Source: Holophagae bacterium (GTDB lineage Bacteria > Acidobacteriota > Thermoanaerobaculia > Thermoanaerobaculales > Thermoanaerobaculaceae). Taken from it: a stretch of DNA of 41,770 bases. The position numbers and the translations under genes are program-made. The stretch lies in NCBI GenBank assembly GCA_012516935.1, contig JAAYVZ010000165.1, positions 1 through 41,770 of the forward strand, given 5' to 3'. Of the stretch, positions 34,148-41,770 are shown piece after piece; the stretch's first letter is position 1, and each line of letters starts with the position of its first letter. The notes beneath the pieces were generated by a model, which had not been told where the DNA came from, made no database searches, and saw only the letters and a program-made list of their open reading frames with translations.

Positions 34148-34564
34148 ATGTTGCAAAGGACATTGACCATTCTCAAGCCGGATACCGTCAGCGCGCGGCG
34201 CTGCGGAGCCGTCATCGACCGCCTCGAACGCGAGGGGTTCGCCATTTTGGGCGTGCGTACACTGCACCTCACGCAGACCCAAGCCGAAGCGTTCTACGCC
34301 GTGCACCGCCAGCGGCCATTCTTCGCTAGCCTGGTGAAGTTCATGACCGAGGGACCTATCTGGGTCCTCGCTCTGGAGCGTGAGAACGCTGTCGTCCACC
34401 TGCGCACGGTGATGGGCGCCACCAACCCGGCCAACGCCGATCCGGGAACGATCCGGGCCGACTTTGCGACCTCGATCGAGCGCAACGCCATCCACGGCTC
34501 GGACTCGCCGGAGAACGCCGCCCTCGAGCTCGCGTTTTTTTTCCCCAGCTACGAGCTGGTGTGA
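34148..34564 (+). CDS. ndk: Nucleoside diphosphate kinase
   Basis: 138 aa. Start QRTLTILKPDTV, ATP-binding GVRTLHLT, active-site NAIHGSDS (phosphohistidine His116) and end FFFPSYELV are all typical. It equilibrates NTP pools and would match the specificity of the neighbouring succinyl-CoA synthetase. GAGGAG precedes the ATG. Near the 3' end the FFFP codons contain a run of eight T (34535-34542), unusual in this composition. Confidence 0.97.
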   Translation: MLQRTLTILKPDTVSARRCGAVIDRLEREGFAILGVRTLHLTQTQAEAFYAVHRQRPFFASLVKFMTEGPIWVLALERENAVVHLRTVMGATNPANADPGTIRADFATSIERNAIHGSDSPENAALELAFFFPSYELV

Positions 34565-34642
34565 GCGTGGGGCCGAGATGCGCCCCGATCCCTCCACCCT
34601 GCCTATCGTGATCCTCGGCTCGGCGCGGCAGCAGGAGAGCCC

Positions 34643-36760
34643 ATGATCGCACGCATGCTCATCAACGCCCAGCGGCCCGAGGAGCTGCGCGTCGCCGTCG
34701 TCGTCGACCGGCGGCTCGAGCTGTTCCAGACCGCGCTGGCCGAGGGTGGCCTGTTCCGCGGCAACATCTACCGCGGCACCGTAGTCAAGCTGCAACCCGC
34801 CCTCAACGCCGCTTTCGTCGACCTCGGGCTCGAAAAGCACGGCTTCCTCGCCTTTCACGACATCGTGCCCCAGGCGTTCCACCGCAAGCCGAGCGGCGGG
34901 CGGCCACACCGCCTCGATGAGGTGCTCGAACGCGGCCGGCCGATCCTCGTCCAGGTCACCAAGGACCCTGGCGGCCAGAAAGGCTCGGCGCTCACGACCA
35001 ACGTCAGCATCGCCGGCCGCTACTTGGTGCTGACCCCATTCGACACCACCCGGGGCGTCTCGCGCAAGGTCGAGGACGAGGATATCCGAAAGCAGCTCAA
35101 AGATATCGTGAGCGGCCTCGAGCTCCCGACCGGGGCCGGCGTCATCGTGCGGACCAACGCACTCGGTCAGACGAAGACAGCCCTGGCGAAGGACCTGGCC
35201 GCCCTGCTGCGCCTATGGAAAAGGGTCGAGACCGGCGGCCAGCAAGGCCGCGGACCGCGTCTGCTGTACTCGGACCAGGACCTCATCGTCCAGGCCCTGC
35301 GCGACTTCCTGGACTCCTCGGTGAGCGAGGTGCTGGTCGACGACGACGACGCCTTCACCAAAGCCGAGGAATACATGAAGGCGTTCATGCCACGCTCGAA
35401 GACGAAGCTCGTGCGGTACACCGAACGAATGCCGCTGTTTGCCCGCTTCGATCTCGAGCCACAGATCGAGAGCATCCTCCAGCGCTCGGTGGCGCTGCCC
35501 GGAGGTGGCTCCATCGTCATCGACACCACCGAGGCGCTGACCGCGATCGACGTCAACTCCGGAAAAGCGCGCAGCCAGAGCCAGGACGAGGCGATCTTCC
35601 AGGTCAACCGGGAGGCGGCCCGCGAGGTGGCTCGCCAGCTCCGACTACGGGATATCGGTGGCCTCGTCGTCGTGGACTTCATCGACATGCGCCCGTCACG
35701 GCATCAACGCGAGGTTGAGCGAACCTTGCGGGAAGCACTCAAACCCGACCACGCCCGCTGCTGGGTGGGCAGGATCAGCCCCAACGGCCTGCTCGAGATC
35801 AACCGGCAGCGGATCAAGCAGAGCCTGGGGGTACGCACCAGGCGACCCTGCCCGACCTGTGGAGGGGTTGGTTCGATCGCCAGCGCCGAAGCGGTGGCGC
35901 TCGGACTGCTGCGCCGCATCGAGGCGGAGGCGGCGGGTGGACGGCTGCGGGCGGTGCGGATCGAGCTTCACCCTGAGCTCGCCGACGCCTTGCAGAACAA
36001 CCGCCGCCGGGAGCTCGCCGCCCTCGAGCAGGAGTTCGACCTCCGGATCGAGATCATCGCCGCCGCCGGCTTCCACCGCTCCGAGCAACGGGTCGAGCTC
36101 AGCCACCGCGAGCTGCCTATGGTCCGGGTGGCCGCGGCAGCAGAGCCCGTGGTCTCGGCCGCCGACCTCGCCCAGGAACCGGACGGCCAGCCCGGTGAAG
36201 AAAAAAGAGGTAGGCGCAAGAAAGCGGCGAAGCCGGAACCGAAGACCGAGCCCCCACCGGAGCCGGTGGACGAGCCAGCCGAGCCCTCAGGGGAGAAACG
36301 GCACCGGCGCCGCCGCGGTGGCCGTCGGCGCAAGGCCCGCGAGGAGCCGAGCGCCGGGCACGCCGAGCCCGACAGCGAACCCGCTCCGCCCCTGGTCGAA
36401 ACGCCGCCGAAGCAGAGCAAATCGAAGCGGCACACGGGCAAGCACAGCGGCGAGGAGTCGACAGAAGGGGCCGAGCAGCCAGCCGCAGCCGCGCCAGCCA
36501 CAGCCGCGCCAGCCGCGGACGGTGCCGAGCCGGCGAACGAGAAACGGCGGCGCCGCAAGCGTGGCGGGCGGAAGCACCGGAGCCAGGAGCCGTCCCAGGG
36601 CGACGCCAGCGCAGGATCGCCGCCAGCCGCAGCGACGCCCGACGTGACGCCAGCGAGCGGAGCTGACACCCCCGGTCCGGCCGAGAGCTCGTCACGGAGC
36701 TCCCGACGGCACCGACGGCACCGCCGCCGGCCCTTGCCGAGCGAAGAACCGGCGGCATGA
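34643..36760 (+). CDS. rne: Ribonuclease E/G family endoribonuclease with basic repeat tail
   Basis: 705 aa. Start MIARMLINA and an S1-like domain (about residues 35-125; GNIYRGTVVKLQPALNAAFVD, HGFLAFHDI) precede the catalytic domain, with Asp303 in AIDVNSGKARS and Asp345 in VVVDFIDM as metal ligands. The zinc-link is CPTCGG (403-408), which joins dimers in RNase E. The tail from about 505 is disordered and Pro/Ala/Glu-rich. It contains three repeated basic clusters of the form EKR-x-RR-x3-RR, probably RNA-binding, and ends in RRHRRHRRR. It cuts single-stranded AU-rich RNA and may scaffold a degradosome. ATG 34643 has AGGAGAG upstream. Confidence 0.95.
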   Translation: MIARMLINAQRPEELRVAVVVDRRLELFQTALAEGGLFRGNIYRGTVVKLQPALNAAFVDLGLEKHGFLAFHDIVPQAFHRKPSGGRPHRLDEVLERGRPILVQVTKDPGGQKGSALTTNVSIAGRYLVLTPFDTTRGVSRKVEDEDIRKQLKDIVSGLELPTGAGVIVRTNALGQTKTALAKDLAALLRLWKRVETGGQQGRGPRLLYSDQDLIVQALRDFLDSSVSEVLVDDDDAFTKAEEYMKAFMPRSKTKLVRYTERMPLFARFDLEPQIESILQRSVALPGGGSIVIDTTEALTAIDVNSGKARSQSQDEAIFQVNREAAREVARQLRLRDIGGLVVVDFIDMRPSRHQREVERTLREALKPDHARCWVGRISPNGLLEINRQRIKQSLGVRTRRPCPTCGGVGSIASAEAVALGLLRRIEAEAAGGRLRAVRIELHPELADALQNNRRRELAALEQEFDLRIEIIAAAGFHRSEQRVELSHRELPMVRVAAAAEPVVSAADLAQEPDGQPGEEKRGRRKKAAKPEPKTEPPPEPVDEPAEPSGEKRHRRRRGGRRRKAREEPSAGHAEPDSEPAPPLVETPPKQSKSKRHTGKHSGEESTEGAEQPAAAAPATAAPAADGAEPANEKRRRRKRGGRKHRSQEPSQGDASAGSPPAAATPDVTPASGADTPGPAESSSRSSRRHRRHRRRPLPSEEPAA

Positions 36761-36925
36761 GTGTAGACCCTGCGATCGAGCTCGACTTGCGGTCCGAGCA
36801 ACGACGGCTGCCAGAGCCGAGGTCGCGGGTCGGCGGCGGGTTGCGGTATCTTTGCGGAACGATGGTGGACGTGGCGTCCCGGGATGGGAAGATTGGCTCG
36901 GTCGCCCGACCGGCGGAGGGCTGCG

Positions 36926-38089
36926 ATGGCGGTTAGCGGCAACCTCCGCAGCATGCCCTTTGCCGACCTCATGCAGTGGATCGCCATGAGCCAGAAGGGC
37001 GGCACCCTCGTCATCAAGGGTCGTCGCTTCACCAAGAAGATCCTGTTCCGGCAGGGGCTCGTCGAGGCGGTCACCTCCAACAACCCGCGCGAACACCTCG
37101 GCTACTACCTCGTCGGGTGGGGCTACCTCAGCGAGGAGGAGCTCACCCGCATGCTCTCGTTGCAGCAGACCCAGAAGGTGGCGCTGGGGGAGCTGCTGGT
37201 GCAGTCCGGGCGCATGACCCGCGACGAGGTGGACCGCATCATTCGCATCAAGACCGAGGTCACGGTCTACGACCTCATGCTGTGGGAGGAAGGGGAGTTC
37301 TTCCTGCTCGATGAAGACGCGCCGCGGCGGGAGTTCCAAGGGCTGGGCCTGGCGGTCGATCACTTCCTGTTCGAGGGGGCGCGCCAGGCCGACGAGACCC
37401 GGCGCATTCGTGAGCTCATCGCCGACCCTTCGCACATCCCGTCGGTCGTTCAGGCGGTGGACGAGGCCAGCCTCTCGCCACAGCAGCTCGCGTTGCTGTG
37501 GGAGCTCAACGGCGAGCAGAGCATCGAGGCCATCGCCCTGCGCTGCCGGGTGCCCGTGTTCGAGGTGCTCTCCTTCGTCTACCACGGCATGCGAGCCGGA
37601 GTGTTCGCCCTCAAGCCTCCAACCGACAAGATCACCCGCATCCCGGGTACCACCGGCGCCTCGTGGAAGGAGCTCATCCGCGAAGCCGAGAACAGCTTCA
37701 CGCTCGGGGACCTCTACGAGGCGTATCGACAGCTCTGCACCGTGCGTGACCGCTTCGCCACCGTCCCCGACGCGGTTGCTCAAGCGAACGCCTTGGAGCG
37801 CAAACTCGAGGTCGAGATCGCCAAGACCTCGCTCGGCAGCGAGGTCATCGTCGAGCTTGCGCTGTCGCTGCAGGAGATCGGCTACCTCAACTGCGCGCCG
37901 GAAGAGGGGTTCGTGCTCTCGCGTATCAACGGCTTGTACACGCTGCCCCAGATCCTGCCCCAGCTTCCCGGCCCCAAGCTCAAGAACCAGCTCATCATCC
38001 ACAACCTGATGCAGCGTGGCATCCTCAAGATCCAGGAGTCGCGCGCGCTCGGCAAGCGCGAGACCACCGGACCCTTCCGCCGACACTGA
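36926..38089 (+). CDS. DUF4388 (PATAN-like) signalling-associated protein
   Basis: 387 aa. N-terminal DUF4388/PATAN domain (about residues 5-115): NLRSMPFADLMQWIAMSQKG, GTLVIKGRRFTKKILFRQG and SLQQTQKVALGELLVQSG, the last being a T2SS GspE N-terminal-like stretch. The middle helices resemble winged-helix repeats. Such proteins occur with c-di-GMP, gliding or two-component systems in Acidobacteria, Deltaproteobacteria and cyanobacteria. ATG 36926 has GGAGGG 5 nt upstream; TATCTT (36847-36852) may be its -10. Confidence 0.8.
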   Translation: MAVSGNLRSMPFADLMQWIAMSQKGGTLVIKGRRFTKKILFRQGLVEAVTSNNPREHLGYYLVGWGYLSEEELTRMLSLQQTQKVALGELLVQSGRMTRDEVDRIIRIKTEVTVYDLMLWEEGEFFLLDEDAPRREFQGLGLAVDHFLFEGARQADETRRIRELIADPSHIPSVVQAVDEASLSPQQLALLWELNGEQSIEAIALRCRVPVFEVLSFVYHGMRAGVFALKPPTDKITRIPGTTGASWKELIREAENSFTLGDLYEAYRQLCTVRDRFATVPDAVAQANALERKLEVEIAKTSLGSEVIVELALSLQEIGYLNCAPEEGFVLSRINGLYTLPQILPQLPGPKLKNQLIIHNLMQRGILKIQESRALGKRETTGPFRRH

Positions 38090-38108
38090 CCCTCACCCGC
38101 CCGGTCGA

Positions 38109-38169
38109 GAGTCGAGAGCCGAGCGTGCGGAGCCGGTTGGCACGTCGCGCGAGTCTCTCCTCTCGACTC
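38109..38169. repeat. Inverted repeat between the DUF4388 gene and pepT
   Basis: A perfect 10-bp inverted repeat GAGTCGAGAG (38109-38118) and CTCTCGACTC (38160-38169), with a 41-nt spacer and purine-biased flanks. It may be a terminator for the upstream gene or a dispersed repeat. Confidence 0.5.
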
Positions 38170-38240
38170 CCCACCTCCAGCTCCGGTCGGAGAGGGCTGG
38201 TATCCTGCTCGAGCGGTGCCTGACCGCGGGGAGAGCCACG

Positions 38241-39524
38241 ATGACCATCGCCCTCGACCACACCGACCGCCGCGAGCTGCTTGCGCGTTTCCTACGCTAC
38301 GTGCAGGTGGACACTCAGTCCGACGACAGCTCGACTGCGAGCCCTTCGACCGAGAAGCAGAAGGATCTCAGCCGTCTCCTGGCCGAAGAGCTCGCCGAGC
38401 TCGGCTGTGCCGACGCCCGAATGGACGAGTGGGGTTACGTGTGGGCGACGCTTGCGGCGAACCTCCCGGCGCACCATCCGGCGGCCGGCAAGGTGCCGGC
38501 GATCGGTCTCATCGCCCACGTCGACACCTACTACGCCACCCCCGGCGGCGGCGTCAGGCCACAGGTGATCGAGACCTACGAGGGTGGAGACATCCGGCTT
38601 CCGGGCGATCCGCGTCAGGTCATCACCGCTGCCGACAACCCGAACCTCGGCGCCTGCGTGGGCCACACACTCGTCACCTCCGATGGCACGACGCTCTTGG
38701 GCGCTGACGACAAAGCCGGGGTGGCCGAGATCGTGAGCGTCGTGGCCTGGCTCCGGAAACACCCCGAGTTCCTCCACGGCCCGGTGCACATCGCCTTCAC
38801 CACCGACGAGGAGGTGGGGCGCGGCACCGAGCACTTCGATGTCGCTGCGTTCGGCGCCCGTTACGCGTACACCCTGGACGGCTCGGACCTCGGGGAGATC
38901 GAGGACGAGACGTTCTCCGCCGACACGGCGATCGTCACGCTCGAGGGCTACGATGTTCACCCCGGCTATGCCAAAGGCAAGATGATCAATGCGGTGCGTG
39001 CGGCCGCCGCGATCGTCGAGCGGCTGGGGCACGAGTTCCTGCCCGAGACCACCGAGGGCAGGCAGCCGTACCTGCACCCCTTCGACCTCAAGGGGGACGT
39101 TTCCCGGGCGACGCTGCGCCTGCTGGTGCGCGCCTTCACCGACGACGAGCTGCACGCGCGCGAGGAGGTGCTGCGCGGTGTCGTGGCGGAGGTGGAGGAG
39201 CTCTTCCGGGGCCTGCGCGCCGGAATCGAGATCAAGGAGTCCTACCGCAACATGGCGTACAAGATCGCCGAGGACCCCCAGGTGCTCGAGGTCGCGCTCG
39301 AGGCGGTGCGGCGCATGGGGATCGAGCCGGTTCGAAAAGCGATCCGGGGTGGCACCGACGGGGCGAGGCTGTCGTTCATGGGGCTTTTGACCCCCAACGT
39401 CTGGGCCGGGGGCCAGGCGTTCCACTCGGTCCAGGAGTGGGTGTCACTCGAGTGGATGGCCAAAGCCAGCGAGTGCTGCCTGCATATCCTCGACCTCTGG
39501 GTGGAGAAGGCGGGAAAGCCGTGA
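38241..39524 (+). CDS. pepT: Peptidase T (tripeptide aminopeptidase)
   Basis: 427 aa M20-family zinc exopeptidase. Start: LLARFLRYVQVDTQSDDSS. Zinc ligands: LIAHVDTYYA (His93, Asp95), TTLLGADDKAGVAEI (Asp156), FTTDEEVGRGT (catalytic Glu190 and ligand Glu191), DGSDLGEIEDETF. The dimerisation domain and GGTDGARLSFMGL then follow, the last being the PepT hallmark. It removes the N-terminal residue from tripeptides in the cytosol. ATG 38241 has GGGGAGAG upstream and TATCCT (38201-38206) as a possible -10. Confidence 0.95.
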   Translation: MTIALDHTDRRELLARFLRYVQVDTQSDDSSTASPSTEKQKDLSRLLAEELAELGCADARMDEWGYVWATLAANLPAHHPAAGKVPAIGLIAHVDTYYATPGGGVRPQVIETYEGGDIRLPGDPRQVITAADNPNLGACVGHTLVTSDGTTLLGADDKAGVAEIVSVVAWLRKHPEFLHGPVHIAFTTDEEVGRGTEHFDVAAFGARYAYTLDGSDLGEIEDETFSADTAIVTLEGYDVHPGYAKGKMINAVRAAAAIVERLGHEFLPETTEGRQPYLHPFDLKGDVSRATLRLLVRAFTDDELHAREEVLRGVVAEVEELFRGLRAGIEIKESYRNMAYKIAEDPQVLEVALEAVRRMGIEPVRKAIRGGTDGARLSFMGLLTPNVWAGGQAFHSVQEWVSLEWMAKASECCLHILDLWVEKAGKP

Positions 39525-39605
39525 TCGACGGTCGGTGATCCGCGGGACGAGCGCGTACCGGCACCCCACGCCCGCTCCTCGTGACCGATCACCGCTGAGC
39601 GCAGA

Positions 39606-40022
39606 TCAGAAGTCGCCGGAGAAAAAGAACAGCACGGCCGCCAGACGGCGGCGGGCAGCGAAGTCGGTGCACGCCGGCTCGCTCTGTCCCCAGATGCTGC
39701 CTCCCCTCCGGATCATGCCCCCCGACTCGATCTCGCCGATGATGCTGCCACCACGGCGCAGCGTGCCGTTGCGCTCGACCTTGCCGATGATCGAGCCGGA
39801 TTCGCGAATCGTCCCGTCCGCTTCGACCTCGCCGATGATCGAGCCGCCCTTGCGCACCGTCCCGTCGGTCTCCACCTCACCGACCAGGCTACCGTCGATG
39901 CGGATCCTCCCATCCGACTCGATCCGCGCCCACAACGACCCGTCCCTGCGAACCCACGTCTCCGAGGCCATCGCCACCTCCGCCACCGCGAGCGCCAGCA
40001 GGACACCGATCCACACCCGCAT
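39606..40022 (-). CDS. Secreted 16-residue-repeat protein (beta-solenoid-like)
   Basis: 138 aa. A signal peptide (WIGVLLALAVAEVAMA) is followed by five consecutive repeats of 16 residues with the pattern G-x-hydrophobic-E-x-x-G-x-hydrophobic-R-x-x-G-S-hydrophobic-hydrophobic, such as GEVETDGTVRKGGSII and GEVEADGTIRESGSII. The regular Gly and hydrophobic spacing suggests a beta-solenoid or MORN-like fold. The C-terminal tail is short and basic. Function unknown. ATG 40022 is chosen since it starts the signal peptide and has GGGAG upstream. It follows the zinc-ribbon gene by 13 nt, so it is probably in the same operon. Confidence 0.7.
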   Translation of the reverse strand: MRVWIGVLLALAVAEVAMASETWVRRDGSLWARIESDGRIRIDGSLVGEVETDGTVRKGGSIIGEVEADGTIRESGSIIGKVERNGTLRRGGSIIGEIESGGMIRRGGSIWGQSEPACTDFAARRRLAAVLFFFSGDF

Positions 40023-40035
40023 GAAAAGCTCCCGT

Positions 40036-41712
40036 TCAAGCATAGCGCTCCGGCCCACCCAGCGCCCGCACCGCCTGCGGCCGGCTGCGGCCGAACAGGT
40101 TGCGGACCGGCTCCACGACCTCGGCGGGCAGGTTCAGAAACGCGAGCGTCGGCTCACCCTCGAGCTCGGCGTCGAGGAACGCGGCCCGTACGCGTTTGAC
40201 CTCGGCCCGCGCCAGGTCACGCGGCCCGAACGCCAGCGCCAGGTAGATACGGGCGAACTCCCTGGCTTCCGCAGCCGGCAACGTCACCGCCACCGTCTCC
40301 CGAGGAGGCGAGGCCGGTGAGAAGCGCTCGCGCGATAGGCTCCGGCGCTGGCGCAGCAGCGGCCAGATCCGCCGGTAAAACCGCACGCCCGCCTTGGTGA
40401 CCCGGGTCCGGAACGCCGGCACGAAGAACCATTCCGCATCCTGCGGCCGGTCGCCGATCTGGTCGAATGAGCCGTCGATCCCGTCGGTGAGATGGGCGAG
40501 GTCGGTCACCAGCTCGCCGGTCGCGGCGCGCAACCGCAGCGGGAAGTACCAAAACGGGGCGAGCCAGCAGCCGGGCTGAGGCTCCTCTCGCAGGTAGCTT
40601 GCCACCTGCCAGCGGTTGTGTGAGATCTCGAGCAGCCGGAAACAGTTCCGGCAGAGATGAGCGACCGAGTCGACGGCGAACGGCAGGTCGTGGCCGCACT
40701 CCGGGCAGCGGCTCGGCGTGAGGTGGAGCGGCTCCTCCTCGCCGGACGCCAGAGGCTCGGTGTCAGCGACCAAAAAGCCCGTATCGCTGGCGACGTCGGC
40801 GCCACCCCCGTCCACGAGCAGGTGGTGTGTGTCGCCGTCGAGACGTGCCGCGACGAGATGCCAGGGCCGGTAGACGAGCGCCAGCGTCTCCACCACGAAG
40901 CTCCCGCGCACGGCGATCGGCGTTATCCCGAGCTCGGAGGTCCGCCGGCCCGGTTCCACAGCGGTGCGCTCGAGCACCTCCCGGCCGAGCGTGACCGGGA
41001 GCGCGGCCAGATCGGCCTCCGGGCTGCCTGCTAGCGGACGCAGCGTGCGCAGGTACGAGAGCCTCCCCATCTCCGGTACCGGCGTCGGGTTCGCCGCCGC
41101 CGAGGTCTCCAACGTCACGATCGCGAGCTCCAGCCGCTTGATACCGCCTGCGTCGCGGCCGAACGCGACCTGGTAGAGCGTCCCGAGGCGGTGCCAGTAC
41201 GGGGCGAGGAAGCGCTGCCACTCGGCGATCTCGAGCCGCGGTGCGATACGTGCGGCGTAGGCGTCGGCCTCCGCCTCAACCTGGCGCTCCATCGCCGCCA
41301 CCACAGCCGGTGTCGCGAGGTCGACGAGCAGTGCCGTCTCCTGACCCTGTGCGTCCACCCGGTACTGCTCGCGCAGCAACCTCGCCCGGCGCTCGTAAAG
41401 CTTTTGAAAATACAATCTACGAAAATACTTGAGTACGGCCGCGTGGACCGCGGCGCGGGTCGTCACGGCGTCCGGGACGACGGCTCGGATGATCTCCCCC
41501 TGCCCCAGCACGAGGTGCTCCGAGGCGCAGAACCCGCAGCGCGTCATGCGGTGGTGGACCGGCACTCCCAGCTCGGCCCCGCACGTCGGGCAGCGCAGGG
41601 CGAGGCGGAACGCCAAGGCCTCGTCCGGCTCGCCGTGGGACGCTACCGCTGCGGCTGGCGGGCCGAGGCGAGCAGCGGGCGGCGGCGGAGAGGACGGCGG
41701 GCTTTCGACCAC
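40036..41712 (-). CDS. Two-zinc-ribbon protein of unknown function
   Basis: 558 aa if started at GTG 41712. A proline-rich N-terminus is followed by a zinc ribbon (Cys41, Cys44, Cys59, Cys62; CPTCGAELGV then CGFCASEH), a long mixed domain with KYFRRLYFQKLYERRARLL, and a second zinc ribbon (CPECGHDLPF, then LCRNCFRLLEISHNRW) around residues 337-360. A C-terminal region follows (APFWYFPLRLRA, FVPAFRTRVTKAG). I do not recognise the family. The frame stays open from 41712 to the window edge and there encodes a hydrophobic stretch (WGLVLAATTFGG), so the true start may lie outside and add a membrane or signal segment. Confidence 0.6.
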   Translation of the reverse strand: MVESPPSSPPPPAARLGPPAAAVASHGEPDEALAFRLALRCPTCGAELGVPVHHRMTRCGFCASEHLVLGQGEIIRAVVPDAVTTRAAVHAAVLKYFRRLYFQKLYERRARLLREQYRVDAQGQETALLVDLATPAVVAAMERQVEAEADAYAARIAPRLEIAEWQRFLAPYWHRLGTLYQVAFGRDAGGIKRLELAIVTLETSAAANPTPVPEMGRLSYLRTLRPLAGSPEADLAALPVTLGREVLERTAVEPGRRTSELGITPIAVRGSFVVETLALVYRPWHLVAARLDGDTHHLLVDGGGADVASDTGFLVADTEPLASGEEEPLHLTPSRCPECGHDLPFAVDSVAHLCRNCFRLLEISHNRWQVASYLREEPQPGCWLAPFWYFPLRLRAATGELVTDLAHLTDGIDGSFDQIGDRPQDAEWFFVPAFRTRVTKAGVRFYRRIWPLLRQRRSLSRERFSPASPPRETVAVTLPAAEAREFARIYLALAFGPRDLARAEVKRVRAAFLDAELEGEPTLAFLNLPAEVVEPVRNLFGRSRPQAVRALGGPERYA

Positions 41713-41770
41713 GCTGTCACGAGGCGTTGTCGTCCCGCCGAACGTCGTCGCCGCGAGGACGAGCCCCCAG

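Noticed and set aside
36862-36933. 23-codon frame before the DUF4388 gene that might be a leader peptide
   Set aside because: No ribosome-binding site, no regulatory codon run, and it overlaps the true start.

Overview
The window is a GC-rich (roughly 70 % by eye), gene-dense bacterial chromosome segment with no rRNA, tRNA, CRISPR array or insertion sequence that I can recognise. Gene content points to a Gram-negative-type, deep-branching lineage, most likely Acidobacteriota: two TonB-type C-terminal-domain proteins, a complete bacillithiol operon, a DUF4388 protein, a degenerate-receiver/PilZ protein and an acyl-CoA carboxylase pair. That placement is an inference, since no phylogenetic marker was aligned.

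Layout. 1-3.65 kb: an ABC-F ATPase (Uup type, cut by the window edge), a divergent AraC/GyrI-like regulator and an N-terminally incomplete SMP-30-like beta-propeller protein. 3.7-7.55 kb: a restriction-modification island with visibly lower GC. It holds a small HTH controller, a BamHI-family endonuclease, and two convergent DNA methyltransferases that each carry their own N-terminal XRE-type HTH. 7.7-9.75 kb: a TonB-like protein, an L,D-transpeptidase, a remnant of a YbjQ protein and a HigB-HigA toxin-antitoxin pair. 10.2-16.7 kb: a secreted metallo-beta-lactamase-fold/TPR protein, an M64 peptidase, a half-length YigZ-like protein, a second TonB-like protein and two TPM-domain membrane proteins. 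16.9-22.0 kb: acyl-CoA carboxyltransferase plus biotin carrier, a secreted HExxH protein with a ComEA-like C-terminus, a receiver-PilZ protein and an RNase Z-like hydrolase. 22.1-26.5 kb: a DUF4870 protein, YidD, and the operon bshC-bshB-bshA. 26.6-31.7 kb: a DUF2723-like membrane glycosyltransferase, TadA, a cupin, and a DinG/XPD helicase fused to a PD-(D/E)XK-like nuclease domain. 32-39.5 kb: sucC-sucD-ndk-rne, a DUF4388 protein and PepT. 39.6-41.8 kb: a 16-residue-repeat secreted protein and a two-zinc-ribbon protein of unknown function that may extend past the edge.

Two observations stand out. First, the restriction-modification locus has three separate HTH regulators (one free, one on each methyltransferase) around a nuclease that keeps the BamHI catalytic and base-contact residues. 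Palindromic operators overlap its promoters. Second, at six genes a sigma70-type -10 hexamer sits exactly 6 nt upstream of the start codon, with no room for a Shine-Dalgarno sequence. One or two further genes are near that spacing. This implies that leaderless mRNAs are common here, and it gives an independent way to choose start codons.

Positions were read by eye from the sequence. Family assignments come from motif recognition, not from database searches.
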